Assembly: GCF_001428565.1 (NCBI RefSeq)
Contig: NZ_LMIA01000013.1
Coordinates: forward strand, 165,030-229,029
From: Nocardioides sp. Root190
Lineage (GTDB): Bacteria > Actinomycetota > Actinomycetes > Propionibacteriales > Nocardioidaceae
DNA length: 64,000 nucleotides
Reading direction: 5' to 3'
Shown here: positions 1-8,276 of the stretch, in pieces
Numbering within the stretch: the stretch's first letter is position 1
How the letters are laid out: each line of letters starts with the position of its first letter
Program-made: the position numbers and the translations under genes
The notes under the pieces: model-generated
Told to the model about the DNA's origin: nothing
What the model saw: the letters and a program-made list of their open reading frames with translations, nothing else
Databases searched by the model: none

Positions 1-1383
1 TTGCCCCTGGCTGGCCGTGGCGCCGATGCCGACCCATCCAGCACGGCCGCCGACCGCTACTACTTGCCCGACCGCCGGTGGTGGGAACGGGAGAGCGCCT
101 TCTCCGAGGTTGGGGGGTGCTGATGCGGTGAGGCCGGCCGAGGCGAGCAGCACCACCAGCAGTACCGACACCTCTAGCCTGGCCGCGGCGGAGGGCTGGG
201 GGCGGTGGCGCAGGCGCCGGCGGGCCACCATGGCGAGCCCCAATGCCATCAGAACGAGCGTGAGCTTGAAGATCATCCAGCGGTCATACGTCGTACTGCG
301 GAAGACCTCAAGCACCTCGCTGGGGGCGACGAGCCTGAGCCCGGCCAGCGATCCTGCGGTCACCACGATTACCACCAGCCAGATCGCCATTCGGGCGTAC
401 GCCGCGACCAGCGGGCGCGCGTCGAGTCCTCGCCTGCGCCGCCACATGGCAGCCCGCACCACGTGCACGAGGGCACCGATCCAGACGGCGGCGGCGAGCA
501 GGTGCACGGCGACGAGGATGGCTCCCCAGCCCGCCAGGTCAGCCTGAGGATGCGCGCGGAAGCCCTCGGCCGCGGTCACCCCGCAGGCCAGAAGGAGCAC
601 GACCTGGGTGGCCCAGCGGGTTGGCAGCCGCAGCGCCAACAGGACGAGCACTAGGAGCCCCACCTCAAGGCCGGCGATCCTACCCGGTGGCGAGTCGAGG
701 AGCGGGGACCAGGACTCGCCGCTCAAACCACGGACGATCGAACCTCCGCCGATCTGATTGAGGACGAGGCCGACAGCCGCAATCAGGGCGACCAACGCCC
801 CACCGGTCAGCCAGGCTTGCGGCTGGTCGTCCTGGCCCGTCCCGGGAGCGGCGGTACGCCGTGCCAACCGGGCACCGACAGCACCTCCCAGTAGGAGCGC
901 CAGACCGGCGAACAGCAGCCAGCGCAGCGCAACAAGGGTCGGCGCCGCACCAGTCTCGGAGGAGGCGGGGGTGAGGCTGAGCCCGGCGGTGGATCCGACG
1001 GCGAAGTGGAACTCGCCGGTCATCGTGTCGCCGTCGGCTGCCGTCACGAACCACTCGACGACGTACTCCCCCGTCTTCAGGGTTTCGCCGACCGGTGCTG
1101 TGACGGTCTGGCCACCATGGCCGGAGGCGACCTCACCCAGCGGCACCTCGTTGGCGTCGGGGCCGGTGACCGTGATCGTCGACGAGGCGGGAACGACAGG
1201 CTGGTCGAAGACGAACTGGATCTCCGCGGGCGAGGTCGGCACTGCACCGTCGACCGTGGGGGTGGTGAAGAGCAGGGTTGCGTGTGCGCTGGCTGGTCCA
1301 GGTGCCGCGACCAGCAGAACGACCGCTGCGAGCAGGATCGCTCCCAGCCGGACGCCGGCCCTGCGTCCGGAATGCCGGTTCAC
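1..1383 (-). CDS. CopC-CopD fusion copper resistance/import protein (C-terminus beyond window)
   Basis: The reverse strand reads open from a GTG at 1383 to the window edge (461 codons seen). The first 35 or so residues are a signal peptide ending ASA, followed by His-Ala-Thr, the usual mature start of periplasmic CopC with its N-terminal copper-binding His. Residues about 36-130 are a CopC beta-sandwich with the typical GEY-x2-W and SADG/TGEF-like segments. From about residue 150 a series of hydrophobic helices forms the CopD/YcnJ membrane domain. The family binds copper outside the membrane and is thought to pass it through the membrane domain. The GTG overlaps the stop of the upstream ATPase remnant, so the two are translationally coupled. 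The family call is firm; the direction of copper movement is not shown by sequence. Confidence 0.85.
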   Translation of the reverse strand, partial: MNRHSGRRAGVRLGAILLAAVVLLVAAPGPASAHATLLFTTPTVDGAVPTSPAEIQFVFDQPVVPASSTITVTGPDANEVPLGEVASGHGGQTVTAPVGETLKTGEYVVEWFVTAADGDTMTGEFHFAVGSTAGLSLTPASSETGAAPTLVALRWLLFAGLALLLGGAVGARLARRTAAPGTGQDDQPQAWLTGGALVALIAAVGLVLNQIGGGSIVRGLSGESWSPLLDSPPGRIAGLEVGLLVLVLLALRLPTRWATQVVLLLACGVTAAEGFRAHPQADLAGWGAILVAVHLLAAAVWIGALVHVVRAAMWRRRRGLDARPLVAAYARMAIWLVVIVVTAGSLAGLRLVAPSEVLEVFRSTTYDRWMIFKLTLVLMALGLAMVARRRLRHRPQPSAAARLEVSVLLVVLLASAGLTASAPPNLGEGALPFPPPAVGQVVAVGGRAGWVGIGATASQGQ

Positions 1384-2141
1384 CCGGTGAAGCTGCTCGG
1401 CTGGAACCGGCGCAGGCCCAGGCTGACCACGAACACCGACGCGCTGGCCATCGCCGCACCAGCAATCAGCGGGTTGATCGCATCGACCGCACCGCGCAGA
1501 TCGCCCTCGACCAGAGTCAGGTCCGCGGCGGCGATCACCGCGTCGGTGCCGGTACCCATCGCCAGGCCCAGATCGGCCTGCGACAGCGCAGCAGCGTCGT
1601 TCACCCCATTACCGGCCATCGCGACGACCTTGCCCTCCGCCTGCAGGCGCTTCACGTGGGCGACCTTATCCTCCGGGTGCACCTCGGCGATGACCTCGTC
1701 GATGCCGACCCGGGCCGCGACATGTCGCGCCGCGGCCTCATTGTCGCCGGTGAGAAGAACCGGGGCCAGACCCAGTATCCGCAACGCGGCTACGGCCTCG
1801 GCACTGGTCGGCTTGACGGTGTCGGCAACCACGAACCCGGCCCGGACGGCGCCGTCTCCGGAACCGCCAGCTCCTTCGGCCGCCGGCAAGGTCGCGCCGT
1901 ACCCAGTCGCCTCCGCGCTCTCCACCAGATCCGATGACGACAGGTCGGCCGGAAAGGAGACACGGGCACTCGCAGTCGCGAAGTTCACCGTGGCCAGCAC
2001 GCCAGGAACCCTGTTCAGGCTACGCTCGAAGCGGTTCACGCAAGAGGTGCACGTCATTTCGGTGATCGCAAGGTCGACCGTGCTCGACGATGGTCCAGAC
2101 GGTTCTGCTCCGGACTCCTCGACGGATGTGGAGGCGCTCAT
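1380..2141 (-). pseudogene. internally deleted P1B-type metal ATPase remnant (HMA domain joined to P-domain tail)
   Basis: This 253-codon frame is intact but encodes only pieces of a heavy-metal ATPase, normally 700-850 residues. Residues 25-90 are an HMA domain with the C31-T-S-C34 metal site. From about residue 105 the sequence jumps to the late P-domain, with the LLTGDN and HPEDK segments. All but one transmembrane helix, the actuator TGE loop, the CPC ion site and the DKTGT phosphorylation motif are absent. The hinge motif reads GNGVND, with Asn178 in place of the usual Asp. A second deletion follows, and only the last helix (AGAAMASAS) remains. It cannot pump ions. It might survive as a metal-binding or HAD-fold protein, but a decayed gene is simpler. 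The start at 2141 faces the divergent palindrome at 2175-2205. Confidence 0.85.
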
Positions 2142-2174
2142 GGAGTTGCTCTCTCGTAGCGGGCTTGACCCGAG

Positions 2175-2205
2175 GCATTAATACTATCTGACATAGTATT
2201 AATGC
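2175..2205. promoter_or_regulatory. perfect 31-bp palindromic operator candidate in divergent promoter
   Basis: Left arm GCATTAATACTAT (2175-2187) and right arm ATAGTATTAATGC (2193-2205) are perfect inverted repeats around the 5-base centre CTGAC. It lies between the divergent starts at 2141 and 2249, and is strikingly AT-rich for this DNA, so it probably overlaps the -10 elements. It resembles neither a CsoR box (C/G tracts) nor the CopY TACAnnTGTA core. The regulator is unknown. Confidence 0.7.
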
Positions 2206-2248
2206 TTGGCGCAACCGTCGGGCCAAAGACCTCAGATCGGACACCCGC

Positions 2249-3331
2249 ATGAACCTCCTGGCAGTGTTCCTCACCGGCTTGCTCGCCGGCGGCGTCTCCT
2301 GCGCCGCCGTCCAGGGCGGGCTGCTCGCCGGACTGGTGACCCGTCAGAAGGCAACTGCAGCCACGTCGGGTTCGAGGGCCAGGACCAACGGCAAGTCATT
2401 GACCACCGCAGTCGCTCCGAGGTCCGCTTGGCGCACCCAGTTGGGTGACGACCTGGCACCCGTTGGTGGGTTTCTGGCCGGAAAGCTCGTGTCGCACACC
2501 CTGGTCGGCGGTTTGCTCGGCGCACTCGGGACCCTGATCGCGTTGTCGCCGCACACCCGTGCCCTCGTCCAGGTCGCCGCCGGGCTCCTCATCATCGCGT
2601 TTGGTCTGGCCCAGCTCGGAGTCCGCGGCTTCCGAGGCTTCACCCTGACTCCACCGGAGTACTGGATCCGATTCCTGCGCGGCCGGGCCCGCTCGAGCTC
2701 TGCCATCGCCCCGTCGATCCTCGGCTTCGCGGCCATTCTCGTCCCCTGCGGGATCACCCTCTCGGTGATGGCGCTCGCGATGACCTCCGGGTCAGTGTGG
2801 GCAGGAGCCGCGACCATGGCCGTCTTCGTCGTGGGCAGCGCTCCCCTGTTCACCCTGATCGGGTACGCCGCGAACAAGGCCGCCACCGCATGGAAGGGCA
2901 GACTCGCCGCGGCGACCGGCATCGTCGTACTCGCCTCCGGCCTCTACGCCCTCAATGGCGGTCTCACCCTGATGGACTCGCCGTTCGCCGCGAAGAACCT
3001 CACGGCCACGCTCGGCATCGGTCAGCCGGCCGTACCCGACTCCTCGACCGTCTCGGTGGCCGCCGGCCAACAGACCGGCGTCATCACCGTGACACCGGGC
3101 AGATACTCGCCGGACAACCTCGCCATCAAGGCCGGGGTCCCGACCACACTGGTCTTCCGCTCCGATAACGCCCGCGGTTGCGTCGCTGCACTGGTCATCC
3201 CCTCACTCGGCGTCCAGACTGTGCTGCCTGAAAACGGCGACACCAAGATCGACCTCAGCACTCCCGAAGCCGGCCGCATCGACTACTCCTGCGCCATGGG
3301 CATGTACTCCGGCACCATCACCATCAACTGA
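2249..3331 (+). CDS. TauE/SafE (DsbD_2-like) membrane protein fused to a C-terminal cupredoxin domain
   Basis: A 360-residue protein. Residues 1-240 carry about six hydrophobic helices of the sulfite exporter TauE/SafE or cytochrome-biogenesis DsbD_2 type, with the helix motif LVPCGITLS near residue 170. Residues about 265-360 form a cupredoxin-like beta domain that ends in SCAMGMYSGTITIN, with the Cys-x-Met and paired-Met pattern of EfeO-type copper sites. The protein is expected in the cytoplasmic membrane with the copper domain outside. It starts the rightward group continued by the HMA protein, a short membrane protein and the DUF2752 gene. A metal-transport role is inferred from the fusion and the neighbours. 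Known proteins of this layout are annotated only as TauE family, so the substrate is open. Confidence 0.8.
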   Translation: MNLLAVFLTGLLAGGVSCAAVQGGLLAGLVTRQKATAATSGSRARTNGKSLTTAVAPRSAWRTQLGDDLAPVGGFLAGKLVSHTLVGGLLGALGTLIALSPHTRALVQVAAGLLIIAFGLAQLGVRGFRGFTLTPPEYWIRFLRGRARSSSAIAPSILGFAAILVPCGITLSVMALAMTSGSVWAGAATMAVFVVGSAPLFTLIGYAANKAATAWKGRLAAATGIVVLASGLYALNGGLTLMDSPFAAKNLTATLGIGQPAVPDSSTVSVAAGQQTGVITVTPGRYSPDNLAIKAGVPTTLVFRSDNARGCVAALVIPSLGVQTVLPENGDTKIDLSTPEAGRIDYSCAMGMYSGTITIN

Positions 3332-3350
3332 ACCCACGAGAGGACCACCG

Positions 3351-3632
3351 GTGGACACCACCCAGACCCAGCAGACCATGACCTGGAAGGTGACCGGCAT
3401 GCACTGCAGCAGTTGCAGCATCCTCATCGACGAGAACGTCGAGGACCTCGAGGGGGTAACGTCCTCCAACACTTCGATGAAGAAGAAGGTCACCACCGTC
3501 ACCTTCGACATCTCCCGGTGCAATCCTGCCCAGATCGCCGCTGCCATCATCGGCGCCGGCTACCAGGCAGCCCCCGCCACCGATGCCCCCCGCACCGCGC
3601 GCCGTTCCTGGTTGCGTCGTGCGACGGGATGA
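3351..3632 (+). CDS. CopZ-like heavy-metal-associated (HMA) domain protein
   Basis: A 93-residue protein with a GTG start preceded by a GAGAGG ribosome site. Residues 8-75 form one HMA ferredoxin-like fold with the metal motif GMHCSSC, which binds Cu(I) through the two cysteines. The tail (RTARRSWLRRATG) is basic and may touch membrane or nucleic acid. Stand-alone proteins of this kind are copper chaperones that hand metal to P1B-ATPases or regulators. The gene sits 19 bases after the TauE-cupredoxin gene, and its stop overlaps the next start (ATGA), so it belongs to a coupled operon. The family call is strong; the partner protein is inferred from position. Confidence 0.88.
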   Translation: MDTTQTQQTMTWKVTGMHCSSCSILIDENVEDLEGVTSSNTSMKKKVTTVTFDISRCNPAQIAAAIIGAGYQAAPATDAPRTARRSWLRRATG

Positions 3633-3769
3633 GCGAACCGACCCCGACCGCACCGGACACACACGATCATGACCAGCAGGAGCCTTGGCCGTGGTGGATG
3701 TACCTGATCCTCGGGCTCTTCGCGTTGGGGATCGCAGCCGCCCTCCTGGGGACCCGGACGTGTCTATGA
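3629..3769 (+). CDS. 46-residue single-pass membrane protein
   Basis: The ATG overlaps the stop of the HMA gene, and its own stop overlaps the ATG of the DUF2752 gene, which strongly supports translation. The protein has a hydrophilic, acidic, His-containing head (residues 1-18, with DTHDHDQQ), an aromatic PWPWW interface and one helix (residues 24-42) ending near Thr-Cys-Leu. The His/Asp-rich head could bind metal, but that is only a suggestion. No family recognised. Confidence 0.6.
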   Translation: MSEPTPTAPDTHDHDQQEPWPWWMYLILGLFALGIAAALLGTRTCL

Positions 3770-4224
3770 CCGTGACGACCCATGCCCACGTCGGGCTCAC
3801 CGTCGATTCCCAGGACCGCTACCGGTGGATCACCCTAGCTTCGATCGGGCTGCTCGCGGTCGCGGCCGGCATGGCCGCTCTCGGCCTGCCACAGTTCGAC
3901 CTCCATGGGCCGCTCCACTGGTTCGGGATCATGGATCCGCTCTGCGGAGGGACCCGCGCCGCCCGCTACACCGCACTGGGCGAATGGGATCTGGCCTGGA
4001 AGTACAACCCGCTCGGCATCGTGACCGTCATCGCGGTCGGACTGCTGGCTCTTCGGGCGGGCGTCGGTGTACTCACCCGCCACTGGATCACGCTCGACAT
4101 CACCTGGACCAGGCGCGGCCGCTGGGTTGCGGTCACCATCGCCGCGCTGCTCGTGATCGCACTTGAGATTAGGCAACAAGGTCGGGCCGAGCTGCTCATG
4201 GCCGGCACCTTCACGCTCGTCTGA
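3766..4224 (+). CDS. DUF2752 membrane protein
   Basis: A 152-residue protein with three or four hydrophobic helices (about residues 22-42, 85-105 and 118-138). Between them lies the DUF2752 signature: here DPLCGGTRA followed about 20 residues later by a KYNPL motif. The usual family form is CP-x-CG-x-TRA; the first Cys of that pair is Asp here, so any metal or redox role of the Cys pair may be altered. It is the last gene of the coupled group that starts at 2249. DUF2752 proteins have no settled function. Their place beside copper proteins here is suggestive only. Confidence 0.75.
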   Translation: MTVTTHAHVGLTVDSQDRYRWITLASIGLLAVAAGMAALGLPQFDLHGPLHWFGIMDPLCGGTRAARYTALGEWDLAWKYNPLGIVTVIAVGLLALRAGVGVLTRHWITLDITWTRRGRWVAVTIAALLVIALEIRQQGRAELLMAGTFTLV

Positions 4225-4524
4225 GTTCTTTGCCCGGACGATCGCCCACCACGGCCGGCTCGGTTTCCCGGGTATCGCCGAACTTGGCGTCAATGCCCGA
4301 CCGCCGCATCGCCGAACTCCTGCCACGTGCTCACCGAGCGCGAACACGAACCTCCGGTCGCGATCGACACCAACGAAGGTCTGCGGTCAGACTAGTTTCC
4401 GTGCCTTGATCCGCGCGACCAGGCCGACCAGGCCGACCGCTCCTGGCTCACTTCCCCATCAGAGTTTCCTCCGGCCAGGTTGGCAACCTGTCGCATGGTA
4501 TGACGCGTCTGCTGTCCTGTACGG
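4225..4524. other. non-coding stretch between convergent operons
   Basis: About 300 bases between the end of the DUF2752 gene and the end of the histidine kinase. Only arginine- and proline-rich spurious frames are present. I see no clear terminator hairpin with a T-tract, no RNA gene and no repeat. Confidence 0.5.
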
Positions 4525-5628
4525 TCACTGGGCCGCGCGTGTGAACCTGATCGTGAACACAGCCCCGCGCCCTTCGCCGGCGCTATGCGCCGTGAGGCGG
4601 CCTCCGTGCGCCTCGACGATGGCTTGCGACACGGTCAAACCGATGCCTGATCCTTGGTGCTCGCGGTCTCGGGCTGTGTCGCCGCGGTAGAACCGTTCGA
4701 ATAGGTGCGGCAACTGTCCCTCCGGAATCCCGTCGCCGGTGTCGGCAACTGAGACTTCCACGGCCCCGTCAGCGGCCTGCCGTCGGCGGATCATCACCGC
4801 GCCGCCAGGGGGTGTGTGCCGAAGGGCGTTGTCGAGAAGGTTGGTTAGCACTTGGAGCATCCGCGGACGGTCGATGGTGATGACGGTGTTCGAGCCGGGT
4901 TCCGCAACCAGTTGCACTCCCTTGATGGCGTAGGCGTCGAGGTGGCTGCGGACGGCACCTTTCACGAGGTCCTCCAGCGGCTCGGACGCGAGCTCGAGGT
5001 GAATCCGTCCTTCCTCGGCGCGTGAGACAGAGTCGATGTCGTTCGCCAACCGCGAGAGCCGCTCGACCTGGTCGACCAAGACCGTCCGGGTGCCCTCGGT
5101 CCACGGGGTGATGCCGTCCTCAAGACCCTCCAGGTAGGCGCTCAACGTCGCGACCGGTGTGCGCAGCTCGTGCGCGAGGTCGGAGAGGAGTCGTCGCCGG
5201 GTGTCCTCGGTCTGGGCCAGTTGGAAGGCCATCGTGTTGAACGCGGTCGCGAGTGAGTCCATCTCCGGTCCGGCACCGCCCACGGGAACTCGGGCCTCGT
5301 ACTGGCCGTCCGACACGGCCGACGCCGCTTGGGTGAGTGCTGTCAGCGGGGCCTGGAAGCGACGTGTGAGGTACCAGGACACGAGAAGTGCGATGAGGGT
5401 TGCAGACGCCATAGCGACGCCGAGGGAGAGGACGCTCGCGGTCTGGTAGGCCTCCTCAACGTGGTGGACCTCGGAGGGGGTGGCGTCATGCTCGGCTTGG
5501 AGCAGATGGGCGTGGAACAGTGATGGGCCAACCAATGCGGCGATGGCGCCTGCGGTCGCGATCGCTGCGACGAGGACCAGCGCTTGGGCGAGAAGAAGGC
5601 GAGTGCCGATCGACCAGTTCGGGATCAC
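4525..5628 (-). CDS. sensor histidine kinase (CopS/BaeS-like)
   Basis: A 367-residue protein from a GTG that overlaps the stop of the response regulator. Layout: N-terminal helix (about 9-30), a periplasmic loop containing HHVEEAYQ, a second helix (about 75-98), a HAMP domain, the HisKA motif LAHELRTP with the phosphorylated His at residue 153, the N box LLDNALRHTP, the G1 box DTGDGIP and the G2 box GSGIGL. It phosphorylates the adjacent regulator. The short periplasmic loop with paired His is typical of metal or envelope-stress sensors. The copper context makes copper sensing the best guess, but the signal is not proven. Confidence 0.88.
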   Translation of the reverse strand: MIPNWSIGTRLLLAQALVLVAAIATAGAIAALVGPSLFHAHLLQAEHDATPSEVHHVEEAYQTASVLSLGVAMASATLIALLVSWYLTRRFQAPLTALTQAASAVSDGQYEARVPVGGAGPEMDSLATAFNTMAFQLAQTEDTRRRLLSDLAHELRTPVATLSAYLEGLEDGITPWTEGTRTVLVDQVERLSRLANDIDSVSRAEEGRIHLELASEPLEDLVKGAVRSHLDAYAIKGVQLVAEPGSNTVITIDRPRMLQVLTNLLDNALRHTPPGGAVMIRRRQAADGAVEVSVADTGDGIPEGQLPHLFERFYRGDTARDREHQGSGIGLTVSQAIVEAHGGRLTAHSAGEGRGAVFTIRFTRAAQ

Positions 5629-6353
5629 TGCGGAGCCCCGCCGATGAATCGGTAGCCGACGCCGCGGACCGTGTCGATGAACTGCGGAGCCGCCGCTTCG
5701 TCCTGGAGCTTGCGGCGAGTGTGCGCGATGTGCACGTCGACGATGTGCAGGTCCCCCACCCAGTCCTCGCCCCACACGGCGTCGACCAGTTGGCGTCTGC
5801 TGAAGGCGCGCCTGGGCTTCTGGGCGAGGGCAACCAGAATGTCGAACTCCGTGCGTGTCAACGCAACCGGCTCAGACCCGAGGAGCACCTCACGGGCGGC
5901 CACGTCGACCGACAACCCGTCGAAGAGCAGCAGGCCATCGACTGACGGGGCCCGGACCATCTTGCTCGCCCGCGGTCGACGCAGTGCGGCCTGGACGCGC
6001 GCCACCAGCTCGCGCGGCGAGAACGGCTTCGTCAGGTAGTCGTCGGCGCCGACGCCCAGGCCGATCAGCTTGTCGACCTCGTCGTCTCGAGCGGTCACCA
6101 TCAAGACGTAGCAGTCGGAGAAGGTGCGGATCTCGCGGCACACCTCCACGCCGTCTTGGCCCGGCAACCCGAGATCGAGGATGACGAGGTCCGGGTTCAG
6201 ATCACGTGCAGTGGACACGCCGTCCGGACCGGTGTGGACCTGGACCGCCTCGAACCCCGCCCGGGCCAGGTAGTCGGCGACGATCTGCGCCAGGGCGCGC
6301 TCGTCCTCCACGACCAGGATGGGTCCAGATGGCGGCGACTCGACTGACAGCAT
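5625..6353 (-). CDS. OmpR/PhoB-type response regulator
   Basis: A 242-residue protein. The ATG at 6353 was chosen because the receiver domain begins directly after it (PILVVEDE, acidic pair E16/D17); the longer frame upstream is basic and non-homologous. The phosphoacceptor is D60 in VILDLGLPG, with the conserved Thr (TARDD) and Lys (TKPF). Residues 130-240 form a winged-helix Trans_reg_C domain ending VRGVGYRFIG. It is the transcriptional partner of the histidine kinase whose start overlaps its stop. It probably controls the copper genes, including the rightward group that begins at 6509, from the shared 150-base intergenic region. Confidence 0.9.
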   Translation of the reverse strand: MLSVESPPSGPILVVEDERALAQIVADYLARAGFEAVQVHTGPDGVSTARDLNPDLVILDLGLPGQDGVEVCREIRTFSDCYVLMVTARDDEVDKLIGLGVGADDYLTKPFSPRELVARVQAALRRPRASKMVRAPSVDGLLLFDGLSVDVAAREVLLGSEPVALTRTEFDILVALAQKPRRAFSRRQLVDAVWGEDWVGDLHIVDVHIAHTRRKLQDEAAAPQFIDTVRGVGYRFIGGAPQ

Positions 6354-6508
6354 GATCAACAGTCTCCCTCGTCTGTGATGACCCGGCCTGCCGTCCGAGC
6401 CTTCCATGACGCCGGGGCGCGGGGATCTTCGTCAAACCTTCATGGTTTCGGTGCCGAATCCCAATCCGGAGCCGTCAGGGTTCGTGAGGTGAGCGAGGAG
6501 TTCGCGTG

Positions 6509-6703
6509 ATGTGGCTGTGGGTCAGTCTGGGATTGGCGTCCCTGTGGTGCGCGGTCTGGGTTGCTGCCCGGTGGCTCACGACCCCGCGACGAACGTCGGA
6601 ACCACCAAATGCGTTAGAGGTCCTGAGCGAGCGGCTCCGCCGGGGTGAGATCACCGACGAGCAGTACCGCCGCGATAGGCGGACGTACACGACCGGCCAC
6701 TAG
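6509..6703 (+). CDS. SHOCT-domain small membrane protein
   Basis: A 64-residue protein with one N-terminal helix (MWLWVSLGLASLW) followed by a short linker and a SHOCT motif (EVLSERLRRGEITDEQYRRD), the short helical C-terminal domain seen in many actinobacterial membrane proteins. A GTG three bases upstream could also serve. The ATG is better spaced from the GAGCGAGGAG ribosome site at 6491-6500. It opens a group with the next small membrane protein and the DUF305 lipoprotein, a set that often accompanies copper genes. Confidence 0.8.
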   Translation: MWLWVSLGLASLWCAVWVAARWLTTPRRTSEPPNALEVLSERLRRGEITDEQYRRDRRTYTTGH

Positions 6704-6731
6704 GGCAACGATGAACCGACGGAGGTGGGAA

Positions 6732-6920
6732 GTGAGCCACGAGGACGCCGCGGTTCGACGACACCATCGCGCCGCACTCTGGGCCTGCCTGGTGGCTGTG
6801 CTGGTCGTCGCGGCGCTCCTGACCTGGGCTGAGCTGCCGGGTGAGGTGTTCGCGGCGCTGTTCGCTGTCACGGTGATGGCTGGGGTGATGTTCGTGACGA
6901 ACCGCATCGAGAACCACTGA
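6732..6920 (+). CDS. 62-residue two-helix membrane protein
   Basis: The GTG at 6732 has an ideal GGAGG site at 6721-6725; an in-frame ATG at 6711 lacks one. The protein has a basic, His-containing head (residues 1-16) and two hydrophobic helices (about 17-34 and 39-54) ending in NRIENH. No family recognised. Position between SHOCT and DUF305 genes suggests it belongs to the same envelope/copper group. Confidence 0.6.
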   Translation: MSHEDAAVRRHHRAALWACLVAVLVVAALLTWAELPGEVFAALFAVTVMAGVMFVTNRIENH

Positions 6921-6989
6921 CCGCTGACGGTTGGCGCCGGGCTCACATCGTGATGCGCCTGGCAACCCTGCAAGGAGACCTGAGGAGAG

Positions 6990-7616
6990 ATGATGCGACG
7001 GAAGAGTTGGGCCACCTTGGCGCTGCTGGTTGCTGCGGTACCCGCACTGGCGGCGTGCGGCGACGAGGGCAACGACCACGAATCGATGACGGGGACGGAC
7101 ACGCCTTCGCGTGGCGACTCCTCGGCCGGCGACTCCACGGCGGAGTTCAACGACGCAGACGTCGAGTTTGCGACGGGCATGATCCCCCACCATCAGCAGG
7201 CGGTCGAGATGGCAGCCCTTGCCGAGACCCGCGCGCAGAGCCCAGAGGTGAAAAAGCTCGCCGCCGACATCAAAGCCGCCCAGGACCCCGAGATCCAGAC
7301 GATGACGGGTTGGCTGGAGAGCTGGGGCGAGCCGGTGCCGGGAAGTGAGCACGGCGGCCACGACATGTCCGAATCGATGCCCGAATCGATGCCCGGCATG
7401 ATGACCGCCGACGAGATGACCGAGCTGGAGGGCCTCTCGGGCGCCGAGTTCGACCAGATGTTCCTGACCATGATGATCGAGCACCACGAAGGTGCAGTCG
7501 AGATGGCGCAAGCCGAGCAGACCGATGGCCAGTTCCCCGATGCGATCGCCCTCGCTGAGGAGATCGAGACGGCGCAGAATAAGGAGATCGCGACGATGCG
7601 GGACCTGCTCAAGTAG
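6990..7616 (+). CDS. DUF305 lipoprotein
   Basis: A 208-residue protein with a lipoprotein signal peptide ending LAACG (lipid-modified Cys near residue 23) and an acidic, Ser/Thr-rich linker. Two DUF305 repeats of the four-helix, ferritin-like type follow: MIPHHQQAVEMA in the first half and MMIEHHEGAVEMAQ in the second. The paired His and Met-rich stretch (MSESMPESMPGMM, containing a 12-base tandem duplication) suit copper binding at the outer face of the membrane. DUF305 proteins are common in copper-resistance islands, though biochemical data are sparse. A decayed relative lies at 13081-13330. Confidence 0.85.
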   Translation: MMRRKSWATLALLVAAVPALAACGDEGNDHESMTGTDTPSRGDSSAGDSTAEFNDADVEFATGMIPHHQQAVEMAALAETRAQSPEVKKLAADIKAAQDPEIQTMTGWLESWGEPVPGSEHGGHDMSESMPESMPGMMTADEMTELEGLSGAEFDQMFLTMMIEHHEGAVEMAQAEQTDGQFPDAIALAEEIETAQNKEIATMRDLLK

Positions 7617-7685
7617 CAGCAACTACGTCCGCGCCTCCCGCCGAGCGCCATCAGCTCGGATCCAACCGGCCAGGAGATTCGCACC

Positions 7686-8276
7686 GTGCCCGTCATGTCC
7701 GCAGTCGAACGCGCCTTCTGCCGCAGCGCCGCGTGGGGGAGCTTCGCGCGACACGTCGTCCTTCCGTGGGCGCTCGAACGGCGCCCTCTGAGCGGGGACG
7801 TCCTCGAGCTCGGTGGTGGTGCCGGTGCAATGGCCGACGGAGTAGCACGCAGGTTTCCCGACCTACGGCTGACCGTCACCGACCTGGATCCCGCAATGGT
7901 CGACGCGGCACGGCGCCGATTGACCCTTCGCGGAGTGACGGTGCAGCAGGCGGACGTGACGGCCATGACGTTCGAGGACGCCTCGTTCGACTACGTCACC
8001 TCCTACCTGATGCTCCATCACGTCATCGAATGGAAGACGGCGCTCGCCGAGACCAGGAGGGTCCTGCGCCCAGGGGGCCAGCTTCTCGGCTACGACCTCA
8101 CCGACACTCCCACAGCCCGATGGATTCACCGCCTTGACCGATCTCCCCACCGGTTGCTGCGGCGCGACGACCTCGCGGATGGACTCGCCGCGGTCGGGTT
8201 CGAGGAGATCACCGTGTCCCCCACCCTCGGCGGGCAGGTCATGCGGTTCCGGGCAACGAAGGCGATCGATGCCTAG
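7686..8276 (+). CDS. class I SAM-dependent methyltransferase
   Basis: A 196-residue protein from a GTG start. Motif I is VLELGGGAGAMADG (about residues 37-50), motif II has the acidic TVTDLDPAMV, and the later motif FDYVTSYLMLHHV matches Methyltransf_11. The protein is the usual length for a minimal methyltransferase. The small-molecule substrate is not evident. It overlaps the start of the DUF3152 gene, so the two are probably co-transcribed. Nothing ties it directly to copper. Confidence 0.8.
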   Translation: MPVMSAVERAFCRSAAWGSFARHVVLPWALERRPLSGDVLELGGGAGAMADGVARRFPDLRLTVTDLDPAMVDAARRRLTLRGVTVQQADVTAMTFEDASFDYVTSYLMLHHVIEWKTALAETRRVLRPGGQLLGYDLTDTPTARWIHRLDRSPHRLLRRDDLADGLAAVGFEEITVSPTLGGQVMRFRATKAIDA

